DNA of 36,205 nucleotides from Microvirga arvi (GCF_016892765.1 NZ_JAFEMD010000050.1:1-36205); one strand, 5' to 3'. Positions 7,841 to 16,524 are shown, counted from the stretch's first letter. The notes: generated by a model not told the origin, from the sequence alone. Program-made: numbers and translations.

Positions 7841-8398
7841 TCAGCGCGGCGCGCGCTTGGCGAGGATGCGCTGCAGGGTCCTGCGGTGCATGTTGAGGCG
7901 CCGCGCCGTTTCCGAGACGTTGCGGCCGCACAGCTCGTAGACCCGCTGGATGTGCTCCCAGCGCACCCGATCCGCCGACATGGGGTTTTCCGGCGGCAGC
8001 GCCCGTTCGCCGGGCTGGGCCATGAGGGCGGCGTGGATCTCGTCCGCATCGGCGGGCTTGGCGAGATAATCGAAGGCGCCCATCTTCACCGCCGTCACGG
8101 CGGTGGCGATGTTGCCATAACCGGTGAGGATGACGCCGCGGGCGTCGGGGCGGCGGTTCTTCAGGCGCTCGATCACGTCGAGCCCATTGCCGTCGCCGAG
8201 CCGCATGTCGATCACGGCAAAGGCGGGCGGTTCGCTTTCGATGGCCGCAATGCCGTCCGCCACGCTCTCAGCCACGCGAACCAGGTAGCCGCGGCCTTCC
8301 ATGGCGCGGGCGAGGCGGGTCGAGAACGGCCGATCGTCGTCGACGATCAAGAGACTCTTGTCGGCGCGATCCTCGAATGCGGCAGGCGCATCGGCCAT
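7841..8398 (-). CDS. actR: Redox response regulator ActR (RegA/PrrA family)
   Basis: This 185-residue regulator has an N-terminal receiver domain (acidic pocket DDD at 20-22, phospho-acceptor D64 in VIDMRLGDGNGLDVI, conserved Lys in YLAKPADADE) and a short C-terminal Fis-type helix-turn-helix (NVSETARRLNMHRRTLQRIL). The proline-rich linker and the size are typical of ActR/RegA/PrrA, which control respiration, carbon and nitrogen metabolism in response to redox state. The ATG at 8398 is preceded by AAGGAG eight bases upstream, so the longer reading from 8416 is rejected. It lies 82 bases downstream of actS on the same strand, with a small hairpin (8442-8456) in the gap. Confidence 0.93.
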   Translation of the reverse strand: MADAPAAFEDRADKSLLIVDDDRPFSTRLARAMEGRGYLVRVAESVADGIAAIESEPPAFAVIDMRLGDGNGLDVIERLKNRRPDARGVILTGYGNIATAVTAVKMGAFDYLAKPADADEIHAALMAQPGERALPPENPMSADRVRWEHIQRVYELCGRNVSETARRLNMHRRTLQRILAKRAPR

Positions 8399-8480
8399 CA
8401 GAATATCTCCTTGCATCTTCAGGACATTTCCTAATTGAGGCGAGCCCGTCAGGCTCCTTCCTCATATGGGAATTGTTCCC

Positions 8481-9836
8481 CTATTCTTTGAGAGCTTCGA
8501 GCGAACCTCCCTGCGGCGAAATTGCCGCACCTCGTTCAAACGCATGACGCGACCAAACGATCCGCGCAATGGCACCGGAGGCCGGCGGAGCGGCGTTCGT
8601 CAGGGTCAGCTCGGCCCCCGAACGCTCGATCAGGGTCTTGGCGATGAAGAGGCCCAGACCCAATCCACCGCCTTCCTCGCTGTCTTCCGTCCGCTCGGCG
8701 GCACTGCGTGTGGTCACGTAGGGTTCGCCGACCCTGAGCAGGATATCGGGCGCGTAACCGGGGCCGTCATCCCGGATCTCGATGAAAACCTCGTGAGGCG
8801 ACCAGCACGCTTCGACGGTCACCTTGCTCTCGGCAAAGTCCGTGGCGTTGTCGAGGATGTTGGACAGGCCGTAGACCACGCCCGGATTGCGGCGGCACAG
8901 GGGCTCGGGACCGTCGCCTCTCGCCATCACCTTGACGTCGTAGCCGACCGCCCGCTGCGGCTCGACGATATCCTGCACGAGATGGCTCAAGGAGACGGTC
9001 TCCAGGAACTCCGCCTCGTCCTCCTCGCCCATGGAGGTGAGCTTCGTCAGGATCGTGCGGCAGCGCTCCACTTGGTCCTGCAGAAGCCTCAGGTCCTCGC
9101 CCACGGGGCCGTCCTTGGGCATGGAATGGCTGAGTTCCTTGGTGACCAGGGCAATGGTGGCAAGCGGCGTTCCCAGCTCGTGGGCGGCGGCGGCCGCCAA
9201 GCCGTCGAGCTGGGACAAGTGTTGTTCGCGGGCGAGCACCAGCTCCGTGGCGGCAAGCGCCTGGGCGAGCTGCCGGGCCTCCTCCGCCACGCGCCAGGCA
9301 TAGATGCCGGTAAACGCCGTGCCGAGCAGGATCGCCGTCCAGATCCCGGTCACATAAAGGAAGGGCAGGGAAAAGGCCTGCCCCGGGAACCAGGGCAGGG
9401 GCCTATGGGCGAGCACGAGGAAGGTGGCGCAGCCCACGGCGAGAAGCCCGAGCCCCAGGGTCCGCTCCGGCGTCAGGGCCGTGGCCGAGATCAGCACGGG
9501 GGCCAGGAACAGCATGGAGAAGGGGTTTTCGAGGCCGCCGGTCAGATAGAGAAGCCCCGCCAGCTGCAGGATGTCGAAGGCGAGCAGGGCCGTGGCGATG
9601 GCGTCGCTGAGGCGGTGGCTTGCCGGGTATTGGATGCGCAGCAGCAGGTTGACCCAGACCGAGGCGACGATCACCAGAAGGCATAAGGCGAAGGGCAGGG
9701 GAAAGCCGAGGCCGAACCGGACCCCGATGACGGCCGCAGCCTGGCCTGCGATCGCCAGCCAGCGCAGGCGGACAAGGGTGTCGAGCCGCAGGTGCCGGGC
9801 GTGGTGCGTCAGGTTCTTGGAATCGGTGACGGACAT
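8481..9836 (-). CDS. actS: Redox sensor histidine kinase ActS (RegB/PrrB family)
   Basis: This 451-residue inner-membrane kinase has about six transmembrane helices in residues 22-180. Between helices is the quinone-sensing heptapeptide GGLENPF (100-106), the hallmark of RegB/PrrB/ActS. The dimerisation box AAAAAHELGTPLATIAL carries the phospho-acceptor H219. C259 in QVERCRTIL matches the redox-active cysteine known in RegB. The ATP-binding domain shows NILDNATDFA, DDGPGY and GGGLGLGLFIAKTL. It phosphorylates ActR, encoded directly downstream. The ATG at 9836 was preferred to a TTG at 9872. It is divergent from phaZ across about 250 AT-richer bases. Confidence 0.93.
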   Translation of the reverse strand: MSVTDSKNLTHHARHLRLDTLVRLRWLAIAGQAAAVIGVRFGLGFPLPFALCLLVIVASVWVNLLLRIQYPASHRLSDAIATALLAFDILQLAGLLYLTGGLENPFSMLFLAPVLISATALTPERTLGLGLLAVGCATFLVLAHRPLPWFPGQAFSLPFLYVTGIWTAILLGTAFTGIYAWRVAEEARQLAQALAATELVLAREQHLSQLDGLAAAAAHELGTPLATIALVTKELSHSMPKDGPVGEDLRLLQDQVERCRTILTKLTSMGEEDEAEFLETVSLSHLVQDIVEPQRAVGYDVKVMARGDGPEPLCRRNPGVVYGLSNILDNATDFAESKVTVEACWSPHEVFIEIRDDGPGYAPDILLRVGEPYVTTRSAAERTEDSEEGGGLGLGLFIAKTLIERSGAELTLTNAAPPASGAIARIVWSRHAFERGAAISPQGGSLEALKE

Positions 9837-10085
9837 CCCCGAACAGAATAGGGCTGCCCCCCTGTTCGCCAAGCGGCAGGCTTCAGCCTATTTTCCTACC
9901 GTCGACTTCGGAAGTACCGCGCAACCTTCGGGCAATGCTCCAAAACCAAAGTATGATTCCCGTTTTTGCGGTGGATGGACAAGTTTGTTGCAATAGGCTC
10001 AAGGAACTTTAATCTTAAAATTACGGTTGAGGATAAAGCCTACCGCATTGTGCGAGAACCAGGCACCCGGCCTTTGGGGATACAG

Positions 10086-11348
10086 ATGAACTTTTCTTAT
10101 GTTTGGTATGATACCGCACATTGGCTTTTGAGCCCGGCCCGCGCGGCCTCCGATTTGACTAAGCATTTCTTCGACAATCCCGGTAATCCGCTCACCCACA
10201 CCCCCTATGGCCGGACCGTGTCCGCCGCCTGCGAATTGTTCGAGCGCACCACCCGCCGCTACGGCAAGCCTGCCTTCGACCTGCCCACCACCGTGATCGG
10301 CAACGAGGAGGTGGCGGTCACCGAGCGGATCGTCTGGGAGCGCCCCTTCTGCCGGGTGATCTCCTTCGAGCGGGATCACCGCAGCGCCAAGGATCAGCCC
10401 AAGCTCCTCATCGTGGCGCCCATGTCCGGTCATTACGCCACGCTTCTGCGCGGCACGGTCGAGACCTTCCTGCCGACCCACCAGGTCATGATCACCGACT
10501 GGACCGATGCCCGCATGGTCCCCTTAGGCGAGGGGCGCTTCGACCTCGACGACTACATCGACTATCTCAAGGCCATGTGCCGGGAGTTCGGGCCGGATCT
10601 GCACCTGATGGCCGTCTGCCAGCCGGCGGTGCCGGTGATCGCGGCGGTCGCCCGCCTGGAAGCCGAGAACGATCCCTCCATCCCGCGCTCCATGACCCTC
10701 ATGGGCGGTCCCATCGACACCCGCCGCTCGCCCACCTCCGTCAACCGGCTGGCGGAGGAGCGCGGCATCGAGTGGTTCCGGCAGCACTGCATTACCAAGG
10801 TGCCGCCGTCCCATCCCGGTTTCTGGCGCGACGTCTATCCGGGCTTCCAGCAGCTTTCCGGCTTCATGGCCATGAACATCGACCGGCACCTAAGCGCCCA
10901 TTGGGAGATGTTCAACCATCTCGTGGAAGGCGACGGTGATTCGGCCGAGAAGCACCGGGATTTCTACGACGAATACCTTGCCGTCATGGACCTGACCGCC
11001 GAGTTCTACCTCCAGACGGTCGAGAAGGTCTTCGTGAACCACGAGCTGCCCAAGGGCGAGATGATGCACCGCGACCAGCCGGTGGACCTGATGTCGATCC
11101 GGCGTTGCGCCATCATGGCGGTCGAAGGCGAGCGGGACGACATTTCGGGCGTGGGCCAGACCCTGGCCGCCCTCGACTTGACCCCCAACCTGTCCTCCGA
11201 CAAGAAGCTCTATCACCTGCAGGCCGGGGTCGGTCACTATGGCGTCTTCAACGGTTCTCGGTTCAGGTCTCAGATCGCTCCTCGAATCGTTGAATTCATT
11301 GAGAAGCACGATCGAGAACCAGTCCGGAAGAAGGCGTCAAGAGCCTAA
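10086..11348 (+). CDS. phaZ: Intracellular polyhydroxyalkanoate (PHB) depolymerase
   Basis: This 420-residue cytoplasmic alpha/beta hydrolase mobilises stored polyhydroxybutyrate granules. The opening SYVWYDTAHWLLSPARAASDLT is typical of the family. The nucleophile is the cysteine type: C178 in HLMAVCQPAVPV, with D351 in VEGERDDISG and H384 in AGVGHYGVFNGSRF completing a Cys-Asp-His triad placed much as in the Cupriavidus necator enzyme PhaZ1. GGGG a few bases upstream supports the ATG at 10086; an in-frame extension to 9966 lacks family similarity. No phasin or synthase gene is nearby. It is divergent from the redox kinase actS, which is consistent with redox control of carbon storage but not proof of it. 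Confidence 0.93.
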   Translation: MNFSYVWYDTAHWLLSPARAASDLTKHFFDNPGNPLTHTPYGRTVSAACELFERTTRRYGKPAFDLPTTVIGNEEVAVTERIVWERPFCRVISFERDHRSAKDQPKLLIVAPMSGHYATLLRGTVETFLPTHQVMITDWTDARMVPLGEGRFDLDDYIDYLKAMCREFGPDLHLMAVCQPAVPVIAAVARLEAENDPSIPRSMTLMGGPIDTRRSPTSVNRLAEERGIEWFRQHCITKVPPSHPGFWRDVYPGFQQLSGFMAMNIDRHLSAHWEMFNHLVEGDGDSAEKHRDFYDEYLAVMDLTAEFYLQTVEKVFVNHELPKGEMMHRDQPVDLMSIRRCAIMAVEGERDDISGVGQTLAALDLTPNLSSDKKLYHLQAGVGHYGVFNGSRFRSQIAPRIVEFIEKHDREPVRKKASRA

Positions 11349-11352
11349 TCCC

Positions 11353-11367
11353 GTTCTTGATACGTTC
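11353..11367 (+). promoter_or_regulatory. LexA (SOS) box upstream of the YgjP-like metallopeptidase
   Basis: An exact GTTC-TTGATAC-GTTC, the alphaproteobacterial LexA format GTTC-N7-GTTC. It begins 5 bases after the phaZ stop and ends 57 bases before the ATG of the metallopeptidase gene. A -35-like TTGATA lies inside the box, so a bound repressor would block that promoter. This is one of three such boxes between genes in the window. Confidence 0.65.
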
Positions 11368-11424
11368 CTAGGAGCGGCAAACGGCTGCGCTGACAGAATC
11401 AGCGTGACAGGGCAGATTGCGGGC

Positions 11425-12168
11425 ATGAAATCCGCCCTGTTCCGCCGCGTTCCTGCGGACCCGCCACACCTCAAGGTTTTCCACGAGGGCCAATCCTTCA
11501 AGGTGGCCCTCAAACGCCGTCCGACCGCCAAGCGGATCACGCTGCGCGTCTCCAACGCGACCGGCGAGGTCGTGCTCAGCATCCCCGAGCGCACCGATGT
11601 GGGCTTGGCCCAGAAATTCGCCGACAGCCACAGCCAGTGGATCGCCACCCGCCTCGCCAAGGTGCCGGAGCAGGTGCTCTTCGAGCCCGGCGCCCTCGTG
11701 CCCTTTCGCGGCGTTCCTCACCGGATCGTCCACTGGTCCTCGATTCGCGGTGTGACCCAGGCGGCCCGCGGCAGCGCGGGCGAGCCGATCATCGCGGTCG
11801 CGGGGGAAACGGGCCATGTGGCCCGTCGCGTGCGCGATTTCCTCGAGGCGGAGGCCAAGAAGGACTTTGCGGCGGCCGTGAAGAAGCATACGGCCCAGCT
11901 TGGGCTGTCGGCCAAGCGCATCACCGTGCGCGACACCAAGAGCCGCTGGGGCTCGTGCTCGGCGAACGGCGCCCTGAACTTCTCCTGGCGCCTCATCATG
12001 GCCCCGCCCTTCGTGCTCGACTACCTCGCCGCCCACGAGGTGGCGCACCTGCGCGAGCTCAACCATTCCCACCGCTTCTGGAAGCTCACGCACCAGCTCT
12101 GCCCGCGCACGGACGAGGCGGAGGCCTGGCTCAAGACCTACGGCAGCGCCCTGCACCGGATCGGGTGA
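11425..12168 (+). CDS. YgjP-like (DUF45) zinc metallopeptidase
   Basis: This 247-residue soluble protein has the YgjP-like metallopeptidase domain. The zinc motif is HEVAH (204-208) within LAAHEVAHLRELNHSHRFW, with H214 the likely third ligand; the upstream block TKSRWGSCSANGALNFSWRLIMAP (171-194) is the other family signature. RefSeq-style naming would be M48 family metallopeptidase. The fold clan also holds SprT, Spartan and Wss1, proteases that clear DNA-protein crosslinks. The physiological substrate of YgjP-type proteins is not established. The LexA-type box upstream suggests induction by DNA damage and hence a repair-related role, which is inference. An upstream in-frame GTG at 11404 is an alternative start. 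Confidence 0.88.
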   Translation: MKSALFRRVPADPPHLKVFHEGQSFKVALKRRPTAKRITLRVSNATGEVVLSIPERTDVGLAQKFADSHSQWIATRLAKVPEQVLFEPGALVPFRGVPHRIVHWSSIRGVTQAARGSAGEPIIAVAGETGHVARRVRDFLEAEAKKDFAAAVKKHTAQLGLSAKRITVRDTKSRWGSCSANGALNFSWRLIMAPPFVLDYLAAHEVAHLRELNHSHRFWKLTHQLCPRTDEAEAWLKTYGSALHRIG

Positions 12169-12201
12169 AATCCCACATCATCCCCTTTTCGAACCACCAA
12201 T

Positions 12202-12300
12202 CTCATCCTGAGGAGCAGACGCAATCTGCGTCTCGAAGGAGGCTTCAGTGGTCTCTGGATCCTCCTTCGAGACGGCGCTGGCGCGCCTCCTCAGGATGAG
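12202..12300. repeat. Nested palindromic repeat of the CTCATCCTGAGGAG type
   Basis: The outer arms CTCATCCTGAGGAG and CTCCTCAGGATGAG mark a 99-base element, with inner arms CGTCTCGAAGGAGG / CCTCCTTCGAGACG. This sequence type recurs between genes in Hyphomicrobiales genomes. It lies between the metallopeptidase and Bcr/CflA genes and could act as a bidirectional hairpin. Confidence 0.85.
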
Positions 12301-12427
12301 GTCGGAGAGAGACGAGACGGAGTATAGGGGCGAGGCAGGTGATGACGTGATGGGCCTCTTAGTGAGTGACAGGTGTTGCGTTTCGGCTTAGTCGAAACCT
12401 TCCGTCATCGCTGCTGTCCCCGGTAAA

Positions 12428-13627
12428 ATGCTCAAGCCCGATACCCTGGCTCTCACCGTCGTTCTGGCGCTGCTCACCGCGCTGGGGCCGCTCTCGACGG
12501 ATATGTACCTGCCCTCGCTGCCGGCGATTGCGGCGGGCCTCAAGGCAACCACGGGCCAGACGCAGCTCACGCTGTCCGCCTTCCTCCTCGGCTTTGCGGC
12601 CGGCCAGTTCTTCTACGGGCCGATCTCCGACCGGATCGGGAGAAAACCCGTGCTGCTGTTCGGGCTCGGGCTGTTTACGTTGGCCAGCCTCATCTGCGCG
12701 CTTGCGCCCAACATCGAGACCCTGATCGGCGCGCGCTTTCTTCAGGCGCTGGGCGCCTCCGGTCCCATCGTGCTCGGGCGCGCCATCGTGCGCGATTTCT
12801 ACGAGGGCCCGCGCGCCGGCCGGGAATTGTCGCGCATGGGCACGATCATGGGCGTGGTGCCGGCCGCTGCACCCATCCTCGGCGGCGTCATCGAGCGATT
12901 CAGCGGATGGCGCGTGACCTTCGGGATCACGATCCTGTTCGGCATCGCCATGGCGGTCATCATTGGCTTTCGCATGCCTGAGAGCATCCGAAAGAAATCG
13001 GAGGTGCCGATCTCCTTCGGGTCGATCCTGCGCGGCTTCAAGGTTCTGCTCGGCCACGCGGGCTACCGCACCTATGTGGGACTCTCCATGCTCACCTATG
13101 GCGGACTCTTCGCCTTCATCTCCGGCTCGTCCTTCGTGCTGCAGAAGATCTACGGCCTCGATGAGCTGTCCTACGCGTTCTCCTTCACCTTCGTGGTGGT
13201 GGGCTTCATCAGCGGAACCTACCTTGCGCAGCATCTGGTGGGCCGGCGCGGGCTCGACGGCACCATCCGGCTCGGCGTGATGTGCCTCGCGCTTGGCGGA
13301 GCCACCATGCTGATCCTGGTGATGTCAGGGGTGCCGTCCTCGTTCGGCATCAGCGCGCCGATGGCAGTCTATGGAATCGGCGTCGGTCTCACCATGCCGC
13401 AATCCATGGCCTCGGCGCTGATGCCCTTCCCGGAGCGGGCCGGCGCGGCCTCGTCGCTGCTCGGCATCTGCCAGATGACGTTTGCCGCCATCGTGGGCAT
13501 TCTGCTCGGGCGCAATCTGGATGCGTCCGCAATCCCGCTTCCCGCCACCATCGCCACGACCGGCGTGCTGGCGCTCGGCCTCTTCCTGGCGACGGGACGG
13601 GCGCGGGGGCATCAGCACAAGGCCTGA
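12428..13627 (+). CDS. MFS drug-resistance transporter, Bcr/CflA family
   Basis: This 399-residue inner-membrane protein has about twelve helices. Family marks are the N-terminal LGPLSTDMYLPSLPAIA, the loop 2-3 motif GPISDRIGRKPVLLFGL (MFS motif A), and RFLQALGASGPIVLGRAIVRDFYEG in helix 4. Bcr/CflA members export bicyclomycin, chloramphenicol or related compounds by proton antiport, and some export cysteine; the substrate here is unknown. No regulator gene is adjacent. The convergent DUF1330 gene ends 4 bases after this stop. Confidence 0.92.
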   Translation: MLKPDTLALTVVLALLTALGPLSTDMYLPSLPAIAAGLKATTGQTQLTLSAFLLGFAAGQFFYGPISDRIGRKPVLLFGLGLFTLASLICALAPNIETLIGARFLQALGASGPIVLGRAIVRDFYEGPRAGRELSRMGTIMGVVPAAAPILGGVIERFSGWRVTFGITILFGIAMAVIIGFRMPESIRKKSEVPISFGSILRGFKVLLGHAGYRTYVGLSMLTYGGLFAFISGSSFVLQKIYGLDELSYAFSFTFVVVGFISGTYLAQHLVGRRGLDGTIRLGVMCLALGGATMLILVMSGVPSSFGISAPMAVYGIGVGLTMPQSMASALMPFPERAGAASSLLGICQMTFAAIVGILLGRNLDASAIPLPATIATTGVLALGLFLATGRARGHQHKA

Positions 13628-13630
13628 ACC

Positions 13631-13957
13631 TTAATGGCCGGTGAGAACATCTGTGGCCTTATGGTCGGCGGAGACTCCATCGACGAAGAAGACGTCGCCG
13701 CGGGAGTTTTCAATGCGCAGAGGCAGGATCCGCTGATAGGCCGGGGAGGCATACCAGGCGCGGGCGCTTGCCTTGTCCGGAAACGCGATCACGATCAGAT
13801 CTCCCGACCACGAGCCTTCCATCACCATCGCAGGCCCGCCGTGGATGATGAACCGGCCGCCGAAGGGCTCGAGGGTTGCATCGATGCGCCCGAGATATTC
13901 GACGATATCGGGGCCGACATTCACATCGTGCAGTTGACCGATGGCATAGGTGGACAT
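13631..13957 (-). CDS. DUF1330 domain protein
   Basis: This 108-residue protein covers one DUF1330 dimeric alpha-beta barrel domain. Visible family features are YLGRIDATLEPFGGRFIIHGGP near residues 25-46, SGDLIVIAFPDKASARAWYASPAYQRILPLR and the C-terminal ending. No function is established for the family; the fold resembles small monooxygenases and stress-response barrel proteins. The ATG at 13957 has a strong AAGGAG seven bases upstream, so the longer frame from 13987 is rejected. It is a single-gene unit that ends next to the convergent Bcr/CflA gene. Confidence 0.88.
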   Translation of the reverse strand: MSTYAIGQLHDVNVGPDIVEYLGRIDATLEPFGGRFIIHGGPAMVMEGSWSGDLIVIAFPDKASARAWYASPAYQRILPLRIENSRGDVFFVDGVSADHKATDVLTGH

Positions 13958-14056
13958 GGCAGGCTCCTTCATTCGATGGGGGAGCATGCCGTGCCGAGAG
14001 AGTGCTGGCGATTACGTGCGGGGTAATGCTCTGCGGGTTTTGGCGAACCACGCCGC

Positions 14057-14225
14057 TGTCATTCCGGGGCGAGCGTCAGCGAGAGCCCGACCCGAAGGGC
14101 CGCGCTGAAAGCGTGGAAATCCATAAACACGACGTCTCAAACAAGGGCGAGCAGCGTTGCGCCTTTTTCTGCGCTGTTAGCGGCTATGGATTCCGGGCTC
14201 GGCCCTTGGCCGCCCCGGAATGACA
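14057..14225. repeat. 169-bp nested inverted-repeat element
   Basis: The outer arms TGTCATTCCGGGGCG (14057-14071) and CGCCCCGGAATGACA (14211-14225) are perfectly complementary. Inside are further matched arms (AGCCCGACCCGAAGGGC against GGGCTCGGCCCTTGG, and AATCCATA against CTATGGATT), so the whole unit can fold into one long stem with a loop of about 60 bases. It fills most of the gap between the DUF1330 and PBP1a genes. Confidence 0.85.
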
Positions 14226-14249
14226 GATGAGAGATTGGCGAGCGGGGGC

Positions 14250-16271
14250 TTAAAGTCCGAACAGCTTCTCGAAGAAATTCTTCTCGCGGCTGGCGCGCCG
14301 CTGAGGCGCAGGTGGGACCCAGCTTCGGTCGCCCGCATTGGCGTAGCGCGGATCGCCCCCGGCATTGGCCACGGGCACGTCGGACGGGGTGCGGAAGCGC
14401 TCGCTGCCGGGCAGCGCCACGGGCTGCTGGTCCTTGAGGGCGATCGTCATGAAATTGTGCCAGACCTCCGTCGGCAGGTTGCCGCCGGTGACGCGCTTGG
14501 TGAGCGTGCCGTCGTCGTTGCCGAGCCAGACGCCTGCCACGAGATTGCCGGTGAAGCCCACGAACCAGGCATCCTTGTAATCGTCGGTGGTGCCGGTCTT
14601 GCCGGCCATGGGCCAGCCGGGCACTTGCGCCTTCTGGGCCGTGCCGATGACGAAGGTGTTGTGCATCATGTCGTTCATCTGGGCCACGACGCCAGGGTCG
14701 ATGACGCGGCCGAGACCGCCCGAATTCGGGCGCTTGTAGACGAGCTTGCCGTCCGTGGTCTTCACCTGGGTGATCACGTAAGGCACGACGCCGATGCCGC
14801 CATTGGCGAAGGCGGCATAGGCGCTCACCAGCTCGAGCGGCGTCACCTCGGAGGTGCCGAGCGCCAGCGAGCCGTTGGCCTGCAGGGGCGACGAGATGCC
14901 GAGCCGCTGCGCCGTCTGCACCACGGCCTTCGGCCCGACCTCCATGTTGAGCTTCACGGCGATGGTGTTGAGCGAGAGCGCGAGGGCATCGCGCAGGGCG
15001 ATCGGGCCCCGGTACTTGCGGTCGTAGTTCTTGGGAGCCCAGCCCTTGTAGCTGACGGGGGCGTCATCCACGACCGTCTCCGGCGTATAGCCCCGCTCGA
15101 TGGCGGTGAGATAGACGAAGGGCTTGAAGGACGAGCCCGGCTGGCGGCGGGCGGCGATGGCCCGGTTGAACTGGCTCGTCTCGTAATTGCGGCCGCCCAC
15201 CAGCGCCTTGACGGCGCCGTCCGGCTGCAGGGCCACGAGGGCGCCCTGGCTCACGTTGAACTTCTCGCCCTTGGCGTTCAGCTCGTCCACGAGCACGCGC
15301 TCGGCTGCGGTCTGCATCGAGGGCTCGATGCTGGTCGAGACCACAATGTCGGATTCGACCGTGCCGACGAAATCGTCGAGCACGTCCATCACGTAGTCGG
15401 CGGCATAATTGGCGGAGCCGGCGCCGGCCGGGCGCACGGGCTCGGCGGGAGCGCCCAGTGCCGTCTTGGTCATGCCCGGCGTGATGAAGCCGAGCTCGTT
15501 CATGGCGGCGATCACAAGCTCGGCGCGGGCCTGGGCGCGGTCCGGGTAGCGGTTGGGAGCCAGACGCGACGGCGACTGGACGAGGCCCGCGAGCACGGCG
15601 GCCTCCGAGAGGGAGACGTTGCGCGCCGACTTGCCGTAATAGCGCTGGGAGGCGGCCTCGACCCCGTAGGCGCCGGCGCCGAAATAGACCCGGTTGAGAT
15701 AGAGCTCGAGGAGCTGGTCCTTCGAATAGTTGCGCTCGAGCCAGAGCGCCAGGATCGCCTCCTGGATCTTGCGCGAGGCGGTGCGCTCCTGGGTCAGGAA
15801 GAGGTTCTTGGCGAGCTGCTGGGTCAGGGTCGAGCCGCCCTGCAGGCCGCCGCTGTTGCTTAAGTTACGGTAGACCGCGCGGGCGATGCCAACGGGATCG
15901 ATGCCGAAATGGTCGTAGAAGCGCCGGTCCTCGATGGCCACGAAAGCCTTCGGCAGGTAGGGCGGAAGCTCCTTCAGGGTGACGGTGCGTCCGCCGGTCT
16001 CGCCGCGATTGGCGAGCAGCGAGCCGTCGCTCGCCATGATGGCGATGTTCGGCGGCCTTTTCGGCACCGCCAGCTGGTCGATGGGCGGCAGCTGCGAGGC
16101 ATAATAGGCGACGACGCCCCCTAAGCCAATCACACCCCACAGGCACAGCACGAGCCCGGCATAGACCAGCTTGCTGAAGAAGGAGCGTCCGCTGCGGCGC
16201 TTGGCTTTCTTCGGACGCGAAGGGCGGCGCGGCCTGTCGTCGTCGTTCCGAGAAGCTCGCCTGCGCGCCAT
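14250..16271 (-). CDS. Penicillin-binding protein 1A (bifunctional class A PBP)
   Basis: This 673-residue inner-membrane enzyme polymerises and crosslinks peptidoglycan. A basic cytoplasmic N-terminus (residues 1-30) is followed by one membrane anchor at about 33-57. The GT51 transglycosylase domain shows EDRRFYDHFGID with catalytic E114, GGSTLTQQLAKNLFL (146-159) and RKIQEAILALWLE. The transpeptidase domain has SSFK (380-383, nucleophile S380), SLN (433-435) and KTGT (558-561). The ATG at 16271 follows GGGGG closely; a GTG at 16376 would add 35 residues without a good ribosome site. The gene is divergent from the antiporter gene across a gap holding a CtrA-like site. Confidence 0.95.
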   Translation of the reverse strand: MARRRASRNDDDRPRRPSRPKKAKRRSGRSFFSKLVYAGLVLCLWGVIGLGGVVAYYASQLPPIDQLAVPKRPPNIAIMASDGSLLANRGETGGRTVTLKELPPYLPKAFVAIEDRRFYDHFGIDPVGIARAVYRNLSNSGGLQGGSTLTQQLAKNLFLTQERTASRKIQEAILALWLERNYSKDQLLELYLNRVYFGAGAYGVEAASQRYYGKSARNVSLSEAAVLAGLVQSPSRLAPNRYPDRAQARAELVIAAMNELGFITPGMTKTALGAPAEPVRPAGAGSANYAADYVMDVLDDFVGTVESDIVVSTSIEPSMQTAAERVLVDELNAKGEKFNVSQGALVALQPDGAVKALVGGRNYETSQFNRAIAARRQPGSSFKPFVYLTAIERGYTPETVVDDAPVSYKGWAPKNYDRKYRGPIALRDALALSLNTIAVKLNMEVGPKAVVQTAQRLGISSPLQANGSLALGTSEVTPLELVSAYAAFANGGIGVVPYVITQVKTTDGKLVYKRPNSGGLGRVIDPGVVAQMNDMMHNTFVIGTAQKAQVPGWPMAGKTGTTDDYKDAWFVGFTGNLVAGVWLGNDDGTLTKRVTGGNLPTEVWHNFMTIALKDQQPVALPGSERFRTPSDVPVANAGGDPRYANAGDRSWVPPAPQRRASREKNFFEKLFGL

Positions 16272-16452
16272 CGTTCCCCCTGCCCGATCCTCGGGCGAGA
16301 GGCGAAATTCCAGCTCCCCCGCTTGCCCAGCGGGCGCATCGAACACCGGCTCGCGCCGGTCACGTCCGTTCGCCACGTCTTTTATGACCCCGCATTCCCG
16401 CGACCAGTGCGATCTGGCCTTTGATGCTCTGGAGCACCCTAATTGTGGCGGT

Positions 16453-16468
16453 TTAAGGGGCAGTTAAC
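16453..16468. promoter_or_regulatory. Candidate CtrA binding site (TTAA-N7-TTAAC)
   Basis: TTAA-GGGGCAG-TTAAC fits the full CtrA consensus TTAA-N7-TTAAC. A third half-site TTAAC follows at 16474-16478, but with 6-base spacing. It lies between divergent genes, 56 bases before the antiporter ATG and 181 bases before the PBP1a ATG. CtrA is the cell-cycle regulator conserved in this class. AT-only half-sites are rare by chance in DNA this rich in GC. Confidence 0.45.
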
Positions 16469-16524
16469 GGGGATTAACCCAACCTCCTCCGGAACTGCCG
16501 AGTCTGGCCGGCGTTCGCTGCCTT

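Noticed and set aside
9975..10000. TTGC/GCAA pattern upstream of phaZ as a PhaR operator
   Set aside because: It is too short and imperfect to tell from chance in this AT-richer gap.
16464..16478. Second CtrA site formed by the second and third TTAA half-sites
   Set aside because: The spacing is 6 bases, not 7, so only the first pair fits the consensus.
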